From positions 39,296 to 103,295 of the forward strand of contig NZ_JAGKJK010000021.1 of NCBI RefSeq assembly GCF_020329435.1: a DNA stretch of 64,000 nt. Direction: 5' to 3'. This DNA comes from Bradyrhizobium hereditatis (GTDB taxonomy: Bacteria > Pseudomonadota > Alphaproteobacteria > Rhizobiales > Xanthobacteraceae). This document shows positions 23,764-31,386 of the stretch, piece after piece. Numbering within the stretch: the first letter of the stretch is position 1; each line of letters begins with the position of its first letter. A program made the translations under genes and the position numbers. The notes beneath the pieces were generated by a model, which was not told where the DNA came from, searched no databases, and saw only the letters and a list, made by a program, of their open reading frames with translations.

Positions 23764-24744
23764 ATGCTCGCTTTCACTCTTCGCCGCGCAATCCAGGCCA
23801 TTGGCGTCATGATCGCGGTCGGCGTCATTGCCTTCTCGATGTTCCGCTTCGCCGGCGACCCCGTTAACCAGATCGTTTCCTTGGATACGCCAGCGGCAGA
23901 GCGGGAAGCCGTACGCAAGTCGCTCGGTCTCGACGATCCCGTGCCGGTGCAGTTCGCCCGCTATTTTGCCAATGCCGCGCAGTTCAAGTTCGGAGTGTCC
24001 TATCAGTTCCGCCAGCCGGTCTCGAACCTGTTGATGGAGCGAATGCCCGCGACGCTGGAACTCGCCGCCTGCGCCACCGTTCTCGCGATGGTGTTCGGCA
24101 TCCTGATGGGGGTCTATTCGGCGCTGCGGCGCGACACGATTCTCACGAAGTTCTTTCAGGCAGTCTCGTTGATCGGAATCTCGCTGCCGACGTTCCTGAT
24201 CGGCATTCTCCTGATTTATCTGTTCTCGGTGACGCTGGGCTGGCTGCCTTCTTTCGGCCGCGGCGACGTGGTGCGGATCGGTTGGTGGACGACCGGACTG
24301 CTTACTCTGTCCGGGCTGAAGGCGCTGATCATGCCCTCGATCACGCTCGGTCTGTTCCAGATGACCCTGATCATGCGGCTGGTGCGTGCTGAAATGCTGG
24401 AAGTGCTCCGTACCGACTACATCCGTTTCGCCCGCGCCCGCGGCCTGACCACGCGCGCGATCCATTTTGGCCACGCGCTGAAGAACACCCTGGTTCCCGT
24501 CATCACCGTTGCCGGCCTGCAGTTTGGCTCGGTTATTGCCTTTGCCATCATCACCGAAACTGTCTTCCAGTGGCCGGGCATGGGATTGTTGTTCGTGCAG
24601 GCCGTCCAGAACGTCGATATTCCGATCATGGCCGCCTACCTGCTGATGGTGTCGCTGATCTTCGTCACCATCAACCTGGTGGTCGATATCCTCTACACCG
24701 TCGTCGATCCGCGCCTGCGCTCGACCATCCGCCGTCCGGCATAA
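23764..24744 (+). CDS. ABC importer permease (DppB type)
   Basis: A 326-aa inner-membrane permease with six predicted hydrophobic segments. The N-terminal MLAFTLRRAIQAIGVMIAVG is typical of DppB/GsiC. The coupling-helix region for the ATPases is the YIRFARARGLTTRAIHFGHA stretch, close to the EAA motif. AAGGAA precedes its ATG. It pairs with the permease at 24757. Confidence 0.92.
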   Translation: MLAFTLRRAIQAIGVMIAVGVIAFSMFRFAGDPVNQIVSLDTPAAEREAVRKSLGLDDPVPVQFARYFANAAQFKFGVSYQFRQPVSNLLMERMPATLELAACATVLAMVFGILMGVYSALRRDTILTKFFQAVSLIGISLPTFLIGILLIYLFSVTLGWLPSFGRGDVVRIGWWTTGLLTLSGLKALIMPSITLGLFQMTLIMRLVRAEMLEVLRTDYIRFARARGLTTRAIHFGHALKNTLVPVITVAGLQFGSVIAFAIITETVFQWPGMGLLFVQAVQNVDIPIMAAYLLMVSLIFVTINLVVDILYTVVDPRLRSTIRRPA

Positions 24745-24756
24745 GCGAGAAATCCG

Positions 24757-25728
24757 ATGTCCGACGCCGTGGTCCCACACCGAGTTGAACAGAACGCGCC
24801 AACAGCGCGTTCTGGAGCGAGCTGGCTGAAACGCGCGCTCGACAGCGACATCTTCTATTCATTCCGCCGTTCGCGAATGACCATGGTGGCGGCGGCCGTC
24901 ACCGTTCTATTCTTCCTGCTGGCGATCTTTGCCTCGCAGCTTGCGGTGCAAAATCCCTTCGATCCGGCGCAGCTGCAATTGATGAACTCGCGGATCTCGC
25001 CGATATGGACCGCCGATGGGCAGAGCCCGTTCCTGCTCGGAACCGACGAACAGGGCCGCGACGTGTTCTCCGCCATTCTCTACGGCCTGCGGATATCGCT
25101 CGTCGTCGGCCTGCTCGGCGTGATCCTTGCCGGCACGCTTGGCATCACCCTTGGATTGATCGCCGGCTATGTCGGCGGCGCGGTCGACGGCTTGATCATG
25201 CGGATCGCCGACGTGCAGCTCACCTTCCCTGCTATTCTGATCGCGCTATTGGTCAATGGTGTTGCCAAATCCGTGCTCGGCAACCGGCTGGATGCCATGA
25301 GCACGCTCGGAGTGTTGGTGATCGCGATCGGCCTGAGCTTCTGGGTGCAGTATGCGCGCACGGTGCGCGGCTCCGTGATGGTCGAGAAGAACAAGGACTA
25401 TGTCGCCGCCGCGCAGCTCATCGGCCTGCCCGCGCCCAAGATCATGCTGCGCCATGTGCTGCCGAACACGATGGGCCCCATACTCGTCATCGCGACCATC
25501 AACCTCGCGCTTGCCATCATCACCGAGGCGACGCTGTCGTTCCTCGGCGCCGGTATGCCCGACACCATGCCCTCGCTCGGCACCTTGATCCGGATCGGCA
25601 ACAACTACCTCTTCGCCGGCGAATGGTGGATCGTCGCCTTCCCCGGCATTGCGCTGGCGGGGCTGATCCTCTCCATCAACCTGCTGGGCGACTGGCTGCG
25701 CGACGCGCTCAATCCAAAACTCCGATGA
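24757..25728 (+). CDS. ABC importer permease (DppC type)
   Basis: A 323-aa permease. DppC-family traits are the N-terminal cytoplasmic part, then LLGTDEQGRDVFSAILYGLR and a C-terminal EAA-type loop, DYVAAAQLIGLPAPKIMLRH. Six hydrophobic segments are visible. It begins 12 bp after the DppB-type gene and its stop overlaps the start of the first ATPase (ATGA). Confidence 0.92.
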   Translation: MSDAVVPHRVEQNAPTARSGASWLKRALDSDIFYSFRRSRMTMVAAAVTVLFFLLAIFASQLAVQNPFDPAQLQLMNSRISPIWTADGQSPFLLGTDEQGRDVFSAILYGLRISLVVGLLGVILAGTLGITLGLIAGYVGGAVDGLIMRIADVQLTFPAILIALLVNGVAKSVLGNRLDAMSTLGVLVIAIGLSFWVQYARTVRGSVMVEKNKDYVAAAQLIGLPAPKIMLRHVLPNTMGPILVIATINLALAIITEATLSFLGAGMPDTMPSLGTLIRIGNNYLFAGEWWIVAFPGIALAGLILSINLLGDWLRDALNPKLR

Positions 25729-26723
25729 CCGTTCCTGTCCTCTCCGTTCGCAATCTCGAGGTGGAATTCCTCACCCGCCGCTCTACGCTGCGCGCGATCA
25801 ACGGGGTTTCCTTCGACATCGCCAAGGGCGAGGTGCTCGGCGTGGTCGGCGAATCCGGCGCCGGCAAATCCGTTACGGGGCTTGCCGTGATCGGGCTGAT
25901 CGATCCGCCCGGCCGCATCTCGGGCGGCGAAATCTATCTGTCGGGAACGCGCATCGATCATCTGCCTCCGGAGGAAATCCGCCGTGTCAGGGGCAAACGG
26001 ATCGGCATGATCTTCCAGGATCCGCTGACGAGCCTCAATCCGCTCTACCGCATCGGCGACCAGATCGTGGAGACGATCCGCACCCACATGAGCCTGTCGG
26101 AGACGGCGGCACGCAAGCGCGCCATCGATCTGCTGGCTGAAGTTGGTATTCCCGCGCCGGACAAGCGTATCGATGCCTATCCGCACGAATTCTCCGGCGG
26201 CATGCGCCAGCGCGTCGTGATCGCGCTTGCAATCTGCGCCGAGCCGGAGCTGATCATCGCCGACGAGCCGACCACCGCGCTCGACGTTTCCGTGCAGGCG
26301 CAAATCATCTCCCTGATCAAGCGGCTCGGCCGCGACCACGGCACTGCCGTGATGCTGGTGACCCACGACATGGGCGTGATCGCCGAAACGTCAGACCGCG
26401 TGGCGGTGATGTATTCGGGGCGAATCGCCGAGATCGGCCCGGTGCAGGACGTCGTGCAGAACCCAATGCATCCCTACGCCAAAGGCCTGATGGGCGCGAT
26501 CCCGACGCTCGCCGGTGAAGAGAAGCGCCTGGTGCAGATTCCAGGCTCGATGCCACGCCTGTCGGCGATCCCACCCGGCTGCTCGTTCAACCCACGCTGC
26601 GCCTTTGCGTTTGACCGCTGCCGCGTCGATCGGCCGGAGCCGCTCAAGCAGGGCTCGCATGCGGTGGCCTGCCATCTCTACGATACCGCGCCCAGCGATA
26701 CCGCGAAGGAGACCGCGGCATGA
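25725..26723 (+). CDS. ABC importer ATPase (DppD type)
   Basis: A 332-aa ATPase. Walker A is GESGAGKS, the signature is SGGMRQR and Walker B is IIADEPT. The C-terminal oligopeptide-transporter extension with its cysteine-rich signature (PPGCSFNPRC, later CHLYD) is also present. The ATG at 25725 overlaps the stop of the permease. The same frame stays open about 720 bases upstream across the permease gene, but that is a shadow. Confidence 0.93.
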   Translation: MTVPVLSVRNLEVEFLTRRSTLRAINGVSFDIAKGEVLGVVGESGAGKSVTGLAVIGLIDPPGRISGGEIYLSGTRIDHLPPEEIRRVRGKRIGMIFQDPLTSLNPLYRIGDQIVETIRTHMSLSETAARKRAIDLLAEVGIPAPDKRIDAYPHEFSGGMRQRVVIALAICAEPELIIADEPTTALDVSVQAQIISLIKRLGRDHGTAVMLVTHDMGVIAETSDRVAVMYSGRIAEIGPVQDVVQNPMHPYAKGLMGAIPTLAGEEKRLVQIPGSMPRLSAIPPGCSFNPRCAFAFDRCRVDRPEPLKQGSHAVACHLYDTAPSDTAKETAA

Positions 26724-27718
26724 CGGTCTCCTTTGTCGATGTCCGAAATTTGCGCCGGGTGTTCGACGTCTCGAAGCCGTGGCTCAACCGCGTGCTCGAA
26801 GGCGGCCATTTGGAATTTCTGAAAGCCGTCGACGGCGTGACGTTCGATATCAAGAAGGGTGAGACCTTTGCGCTTGTTGGCGAGTCCGGCTCGGGCAAAA
26901 CGACCGTGGCGCGGATGGTGGTGGGTTTGCTACCGCCGAGCTCGGGCGACGTCATGATTGACGGCGTATCGATGACAGATCCCAGGCAGTCTCAGGCGCG
27001 GCAGCGGCTGCGCCGTCGCATCCAGATGATCTTCCAGGATCCCTATGCGAGCCTCAATCCGCGCTTCCGGGTCGATGCCATTGTCTCCGAGCCGATCCGC
27101 GCCTTCGACCTGATCCAGGGCGAGCGTGACATCGCCGGACGTGTCGGCGAACTCTTGAGCCTGGTCGGGCTGCATCCTGATGACGGGCTGAAATATCCGC
27201 ATGAATTCTCCGGTGGTCAGCGCCAGCGCATCGCGATCGCACGGGCGCTGGCGTCGGAAGCCGAGTTCATCGTCTGCGACGAGCCGACCTCGGCGCTTGA
27301 CGTTTCCGTGCAGGCGCAGATCCTCAATTTGATGCGCGACCTGCAGGACAAGTTCGGGCTGACTTATCTTTTCATCAGCCACAACCTCGCCGTAGTACGC
27401 CACATGGCAACGCGCATCGGCGTGATGTATCTCGGCCGCATTGTCGAGATCGCCGAGGGGCGCGAGCTGTTCGCCAATCCGCGGATGCCCTATACCAAGA
27501 TGCTGCTGGGTGCGGTCCCGGATCTGGCGATGTCCGGTCGCCAGCGCATTCCGGTCAAGGGCGAAATCCCCAATCCGATCGATCCGCCGCCCGGCTGCTC
27601 CTTCAATCCGCGGTGCCCGCTTGCGTTCGATCTCTGCCGCAAGCAGGCGCCCGCGCTGATCAACGGCGTCGCCTGCCACGCCGTCAACCATCCGGTCGAG
27701 ACCGCCGCCGTGGTATGA
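26720..27718 (+). CDS. ABC importer ATPase (DppF type)
   Basis: A 332-aa second ATPase of the peptide importer. Walker A is GESGSGKT, the signature SGGQRQR, Walker B IVCDEPT, and the C-terminal PPGCSFNPRCPLAFDLC extension is present. It starts at an ATGA overlap with the DppD-type gene, which supports joint translation and a heterodimeric ATPase. Confidence 0.93.
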   Translation: MTVSFVDVRNLRRVFDVSKPWLNRVLEGGHLEFLKAVDGVTFDIKKGETFALVGESGSGKTTVARMVVGLLPPSSGDVMIDGVSMTDPRQSQARQRLRRRIQMIFQDPYASLNPRFRVDAIVSEPIRAFDLIQGERDIAGRVGELLSLVGLHPDDGLKYPHEFSGGQRQRIAIARALASEAEFIVCDEPTSALDVSVQAQILNLMRDLQDKFGLTYLFISHNLAVVRHMATRIGVMYLGRIVEIAEGRELFANPRMPYTKMLLGAVPDLAMSGRQRIPVKGEIPNPIDPPPGCSFNPRCPLAFDLCRKQAPALINGVACHAVNHPVETAAVV

Positions 27719-27821
27719 TCACGGGGATGGCAGCGATGCGTAGCATGCCATTGGTTGGCATTCAGCCTCGCCTGTGCTCAAGTGAACCGGCATCGCGATT
27801 TCAGCACCGCGTCGGACTCTC

Positions 27822-29624
27822 ATGAGCAACATCAATCCCGATCCCTTCACCACGAGACCCGAAATCGAAGGTACGTTCGGCGTCGTGACCTCGACCCATT
27901 GGATCGCGACCGCCGTCGGCATGAGCATTCTGGAGAGGGGTGGCAACGCGTTCGATGCCGGCGTTGCCACCGCATTTACGCTGCAGGTGGTGGAGCCGCA
28001 TCTGAACGGTCCGGGCGGCGATGTGCCGATCATCGTGCATGACGTCAAACGCGGCACCGAAGTGATCTGCGGCCAGGGACCGGCGCCCGCAAAAGCCACC
28101 ATTGCGCACTACAAGAGCGAAGGCCTCGAAATGGTGCCGGGCACCGGCCTGCTCGCGGCCTGCGTGCCCGGCACGTTCGAATCCTGGATGCTGCTGCTGC
28201 GCGACTACGGCACGATGCGGCTGCGCGATGTGCTGGAGCCTGCGATCGCCTATGCTCGTGACGGCTATCCGCTGGTCGAGCGCGCCTCCGCGACCATTCA
28301 AGTGGTCGAACAATTATTCCGCAAGCACTGGACGACTTCCGCGGCGGTCTATCTGCCGAACAACGAGGTGCCCAGGCCCGGCACGCTGTTCACCAACAGG
28401 CAGCTCTCGGAAACCTACGCGCGCATCCTGAAAGAAGCCGAAAGCGCCGGCGGTGACCGCGTCGCGCAGATCGAACGCGCCCGCAAATCGTGGTCGCAGG
28501 GATTTGTGGCAGAAGCGATCGATAAATTCTGCCGCACGCAGGAGGTGATGGATGTCTCTGGCTCGCCGCATCGTGGCGTGCTTTCCGCCGACGACATGGC
28601 GCGCTGGCAGCCGACCGTCGAGGCGCCGCTGACTTATGAGTATGGCCGCTACACTGTCTGCAAGCCCGGCGTCTGGAGCCAGGGCCCGGTGATGCTGCAG
28701 CAGCTCGCGCTGCTCAAAGGCTTTGAGCTCGACGGCCTCGATCCGGCCGGTCCTGACTTCATCCATCTGCAGATCGAATGCGCCAAGCTCGCCTTCGCCG
28801 ATCGCGAGAAGTTTTACGGCGATCCCAAATTCACTGATATCCCGATCTCGACGCTACTGTCCGATGCCTATAACGACGAGCGCCGCAAACTCATCTCCAG
28901 GGACAAAGCCTCGCTCGATTTCATCCCCGGCTCGGTGGAAGGTTTCGGCTCGGTTGTCAAACTGCGGCGCGCTGAAGGCCATCGCGAAGCGGTCGGCGCC
29001 ATGGGCGCGGGCGAGCCGACGGTCGGCCGCTTCGGCGAGGTGCGCGGCGACACCGTGCATTTCGATATCATCGATCAGGCCGGCAACATGGTCTCGGCGA
29101 CGCCGTCCGGCGGCTGGCTGCAGTCCTCGCCGGTCATTCCCGAACTCGGCTTCTGTCTCGGCAGCCGCGCGCAGATGTTCTGGCTGGAAGAAGATCACCC
29201 GGCCGCGCTGGCACCCGGCAAGCGGCCGCGCACGACGCTCTCGCCCACCATGGCGCTGCGTGATGGCGAGCCCTACATGGCCTGGGGCTCGCCCGGCGGC
29301 GACCAGCAGGATCAATGGACCACGCAATTCTTCCTGCGTCACGTCCACGCCAAACTGAATCTGCAGGAAGCGATCGACGCGCCGGCCTGGCATTCCGAAC
29401 ATTTCCCGATCTCGTTCTGGCCGCGCACCGCGCGTCCCGGCGTGCTCGTGCTCGAAAGCCGTGTGCCGAAGGCGACGATCGATACGCTGAAGAGCCGCGG
29501 CCATGTCGTCGAGATCGGCCCCGAATGGTCCGAGGGGCGCCTTACTGCGGCCTCCCGGATCGGCCGCCGCCGCCGCGCCGCCGCCAATCCCAGGGGCATG
29601 CAGGGCTACGCCGCGGGCCGGTAA
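27822..29624 (+). CDS. Gamma-glutamyltransferase-like Ntn hydrolase
   Basis: A 600-aa member of the gamma-glutamyltransferase family. It removes or transfers gamma-glutamyl groups, as in glutathione breakdown, and matures by self-cleavage before a threonine. The N-terminal GVVTSTHWIATAVGMSILE, GGNAFDAGVATAF and LNGPGGD are typical. The cleavage site should be before Thr411 in RGDTVHFDIID, and the small subunit carries TPSGGW and GSPGGDQQ. There is no signal peptide, unlike the periplasmic Ggt of E. coli, so it probably acts in the cytoplasm on imported substrate. It is 103 bp after the importer, on the same strand. Confidence 0.88.
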   Translation: MSNINPDPFTTRPEIEGTFGVVTSTHWIATAVGMSILERGGNAFDAGVATAFTLQVVEPHLNGPGGDVPIIVHDVKRGTEVICGQGPAPAKATIAHYKSEGLEMVPGTGLLAACVPGTFESWMLLLRDYGTMRLRDVLEPAIAYARDGYPLVERASATIQVVEQLFRKHWTTSAAVYLPNNEVPRPGTLFTNRQLSETYARILKEAESAGGDRVAQIERARKSWSQGFVAEAIDKFCRTQEVMDVSGSPHRGVLSADDMARWQPTVEAPLTYEYGRYTVCKPGVWSQGPVMLQQLALLKGFELDGLDPAGPDFIHLQIECAKLAFADREKFYGDPKFTDIPISTLLSDAYNDERRKLISRDKASLDFIPGSVEGFGSVVKLRRAEGHREAVGAMGAGEPTVGRFGEVRGDTVHFDIIDQAGNMVSATPSGGWLQSSPVIPELGFCLGSRAQMFWLEEDHPAALAPGKRPRTTLSPTMALRDGEPYMAWGSPGGDQQDQWTTQFFLRHVHAKLNLQEAIDAPAWHSEHFPISFWPRTARPGVLVLESRVPKATIDTLKSRGHVVEIGPEWSEGRLTAASRIGRRRRAAANPRGMQGYAAGR

Positions 29625-29637
29625 TCGGAGAGACAAG

Positions 29638-30348
29638 ATGACCTGGTCGATCATCGCGCACGATCCCTCAACCGGCCAGATCGGCATTGCGGTTGCGACC
29701 AAGTTCTTCGCGGTCGGCGCACGCGTGCCGCATATCGCGCCGGGCATCGGCGGCATCGCAACGCAGGCGCTGGTCAATCTCTATTATGGGATCGACGGGG
29801 TGAAGCTGCTGCGCGACGGCCGCAGCCCCGTTGAAGTGGTGGACATTCTGCTCTGTAGCGACGATGGGCGCGAGGCCCGCCAGCTTCATGTCATGGATGT
29901 CAAGGGCCGCATCGCCGCGCATACCGGCAAGGAATGCATCGACTGGTGCGGGCACATCCGAGGCGACGGCTTTTCCCTTGCCGGCAACATGCTGGCGGGC
30001 GCCGCCGTGCTCGACGAAACCGCGAAAGCCTATGTCGCCAACGCCGCCCTACCCTTTGCGCAGCGGCTGATCGCGGCGATGAAGGCCGGCGAAGCTGCCG
30101 GCGGCGACAAGCGCGGCAAGCAATCGGCGGCGCTATTGATCCATGGCGAAGAAGAATGGTCCGATCTTGACCTGCGCGTCGACGACCACACCGATCCGCT
30201 GGCCGAACTCGAACGGCTGGAACAGGTGAGCCGCGAGCGCTGGGTGCATTTTCGTCCCTTCCTGCCGACGCGGAGAAATCCGGCCGGGATCACCGACCGC
30301 GCAGTGATCGACGGAGCGATCGAAGCGACGACGGCGGCGAAGGCATGA
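29638..30348 (+). CDS. DUF1028 family protein
   Basis: A 236-aa DUF1028 protein, an Ntn-hydrolase-like fold of unknown activity. It begins MTWSIIAHDPSTGQIGIAVAT, followed by GARVPHIAPGIGGIATQ and GNMLAGAAVLD, as in this family. GGAGAG stands 5 nt before the ATG at 29638. It follows the gamma-glutamyltransferase gene closely. DUF1028 genes often sit beside peptide importers or gamma-glutamyltransferases, so a role in handling an imported peptide is likely. Its TGA overlaps the ATG of a small remnant (30345). Confidence 0.87.
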   Translation: MTWSIIAHDPSTGQIGIAVATKFFAVGARVPHIAPGIGGIATQALVNLYYGIDGVKLLRDGRSPVEVVDILLCSDDGREARQLHVMDVKGRIAAHTGKECIDWCGHIRGDGFSLAGNMLAGAAVLDETAKAYVANAALPFAQRLIAAMKAGEAAGGDKRGKQSAALLIHGEEEWSDLDLRVDDHTDPLAELERLEQVSRERWVHFRPFLPTRRNPAGITDRAVIDGAIEATTAAKA

Positions 30349-30434
30349 CCGCGGGCCTGCCGATCGAGATCGAGGGCCTGCGCGTCCTCTTCCATGGCGA
30401 CGCCGCTGCGCGGCTCCTTCAGGATGAGGGTCTA
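30345..30434 (+). pseudogene. Truncated N-terminus of an ABC transporter ATPase
   Basis: The ATG overlaps the DUF1028 stop (ATGA). About 23 residues, including PIEIEGLRVLFHGDAAAR, look like the start of a peptide-importer ATPase, which usually reads LLEIEGLRVxFxGD. The likeness then stops at GGCTCCTTCAGGATGAGGGTC, the terminal sequence of repeat family B, and a convergent gene begins at 30436. The frame stays open further, but its composition is that of antisense to the next gene. I infer a once coupled downstream gene, removed by rearrangement at a repeat. The similarity covers few residues, so this is tentative. Confidence 0.5.
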
Positions 30435-30435
30435 A

Positions 30436-31179
30436 CTAGATCACCACCTCCCGCAGTACCCTCCGGCAATCCATTTCATACTCAAGATCGATCACCGGCG
30501 GCCGCGCGAAATGCCAAGTCAGGCCCGAGCGCGCGGCGCCGCGGCGGACCAGCGCGTCGGCAAAGACGTGGTAGAAATCGTGGATAGTGTAGGTCTGCAC
30601 ACCAGTCGCATCCTTCCAGCCGAATCCGAATTCGCCCATGCGCTGCTCCATCACGCCGGCGACGTAACGGACCTTCTCCGCAATGCCTTCGGGGCTGATA
30701 TCGCGGTAGCGCACGGTGCGCTCGGCATAGCTGGCGTTACCTTCCTGGGACTCGCCGCTGCCCGCAATCACAAAACTCGGCGGCGCGCTTTGGTTCGGCC
30801 GCGTGAACGAAAAAGCGTAGAACGACGGCTCGCTCGGCGGATCGATCTCTGGACAGACATTGCTACGCGCGACCGGATTGGTCGTGCCGTCATAGAGGCC
30901 CCACTCCGCCAGCGTCTTCACATAGTGCAGGTTGAAATTGCGAAAACCCTCGTCCGTGAACGCGGCGGGCGAGCGCAATTCACAGGCGCAGAATGAGGTC
31001 AGCGGACGGCCGGCTGCCTGAATGTACTTTGCGATCTGCGCAAACCCTGCCGCTAGCGGCACCGGCCCGTCGAAACGCACGCGCTCGATTTCGAAACCCG
31101 GGCTGGCGGCGACGCCACCGGAATACTGGAACACGGCGGGAATGAAACGGTAATTTCCGGCTGAGAAATCGCTCACCAT
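30436..31179 (-). CDS. Conserved protein, possibly CnbZ-like aminomuconate deaminase
   Basis: A 247-aa soluble protein. Start at 31179 (MVSDFSAGNYRFIPAVFQYS) because GGAGG lies 7 nt upstream. Distinctive segments are FCACELRSPAAFTDEGF, NPVARSNVCPEI, SFVIAGSGES and the terminal YEMDCRRVL. I associate this pattern, from memory, with the CnbZ family of 2-amino-5-chloromuconate deaminases from nitroaromatic degraders. No other aminophenol pathway genes are nearby, so the substrate is uncertain. The gene is convergent with the importer operon and separated from the RND genes by a terminator. Confidence 0.55.
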   Translation of the reverse strand: MVSDFSAGNYRFIPAVFQYSGGVAASPGFEIERVRFDGPVPLAAGFAQIAKYIQAAGRPLTSFCACELRSPAAFTDEGFRNFNLHYVKTLAEWGLYDGTTNPVARSNVCPEIDPPSEPSFYAFSFTRPNQSAPPSFVIAGSGESQEGNASYAERTVRYRDISPEGIAEKVRYVAGVMEQRMGEFGFGWKDATGVQTYTIHDFYHVFADALVRRGAARSGLTWHFARPPVIDLEYEMDCRRVLREVVI

Positions 31180-31326
31180 GTCTGTTCCTCCAGATCTTGT
31201 CAGGCAAGTTCGTAGCGTTTCGATCACGTGGAGTACCGATTCGCGAAGAAACGCGTCGAAGCAATAACCGATGCCTGACCCACGCGCCCCCTTGCGACGC
31301 CTGCAAGGAAGGATATTACGGGCAGA

Positions 31327-31364
31327 GAAAAGGCGGCAATGGCTTTCGCCAGTCCCGCCTTTTC
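31327..31364 (-). terminator. Terminator after the RND operon
   Basis: AAAAGGCGG (31328-31336) pairs perfectly with CCGCCTTTT (31355-31363). On the minus strand it forms a hairpin followed by TTTTCTC, 23 bp after the RND permease stop. The symmetry makes it able to act in both directions. Confidence 0.88.
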
Positions 31365-31386
31365 TTCGAGCATGAGCTTGGAGGGC

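Noticed and set aside
25005..25724. Upstream extension of the DppD-type ATPase
   Set aside because: The frame is merely open across the permease gene. The ATG at 25725 gives a normal N-terminus and an ATGA overlap.
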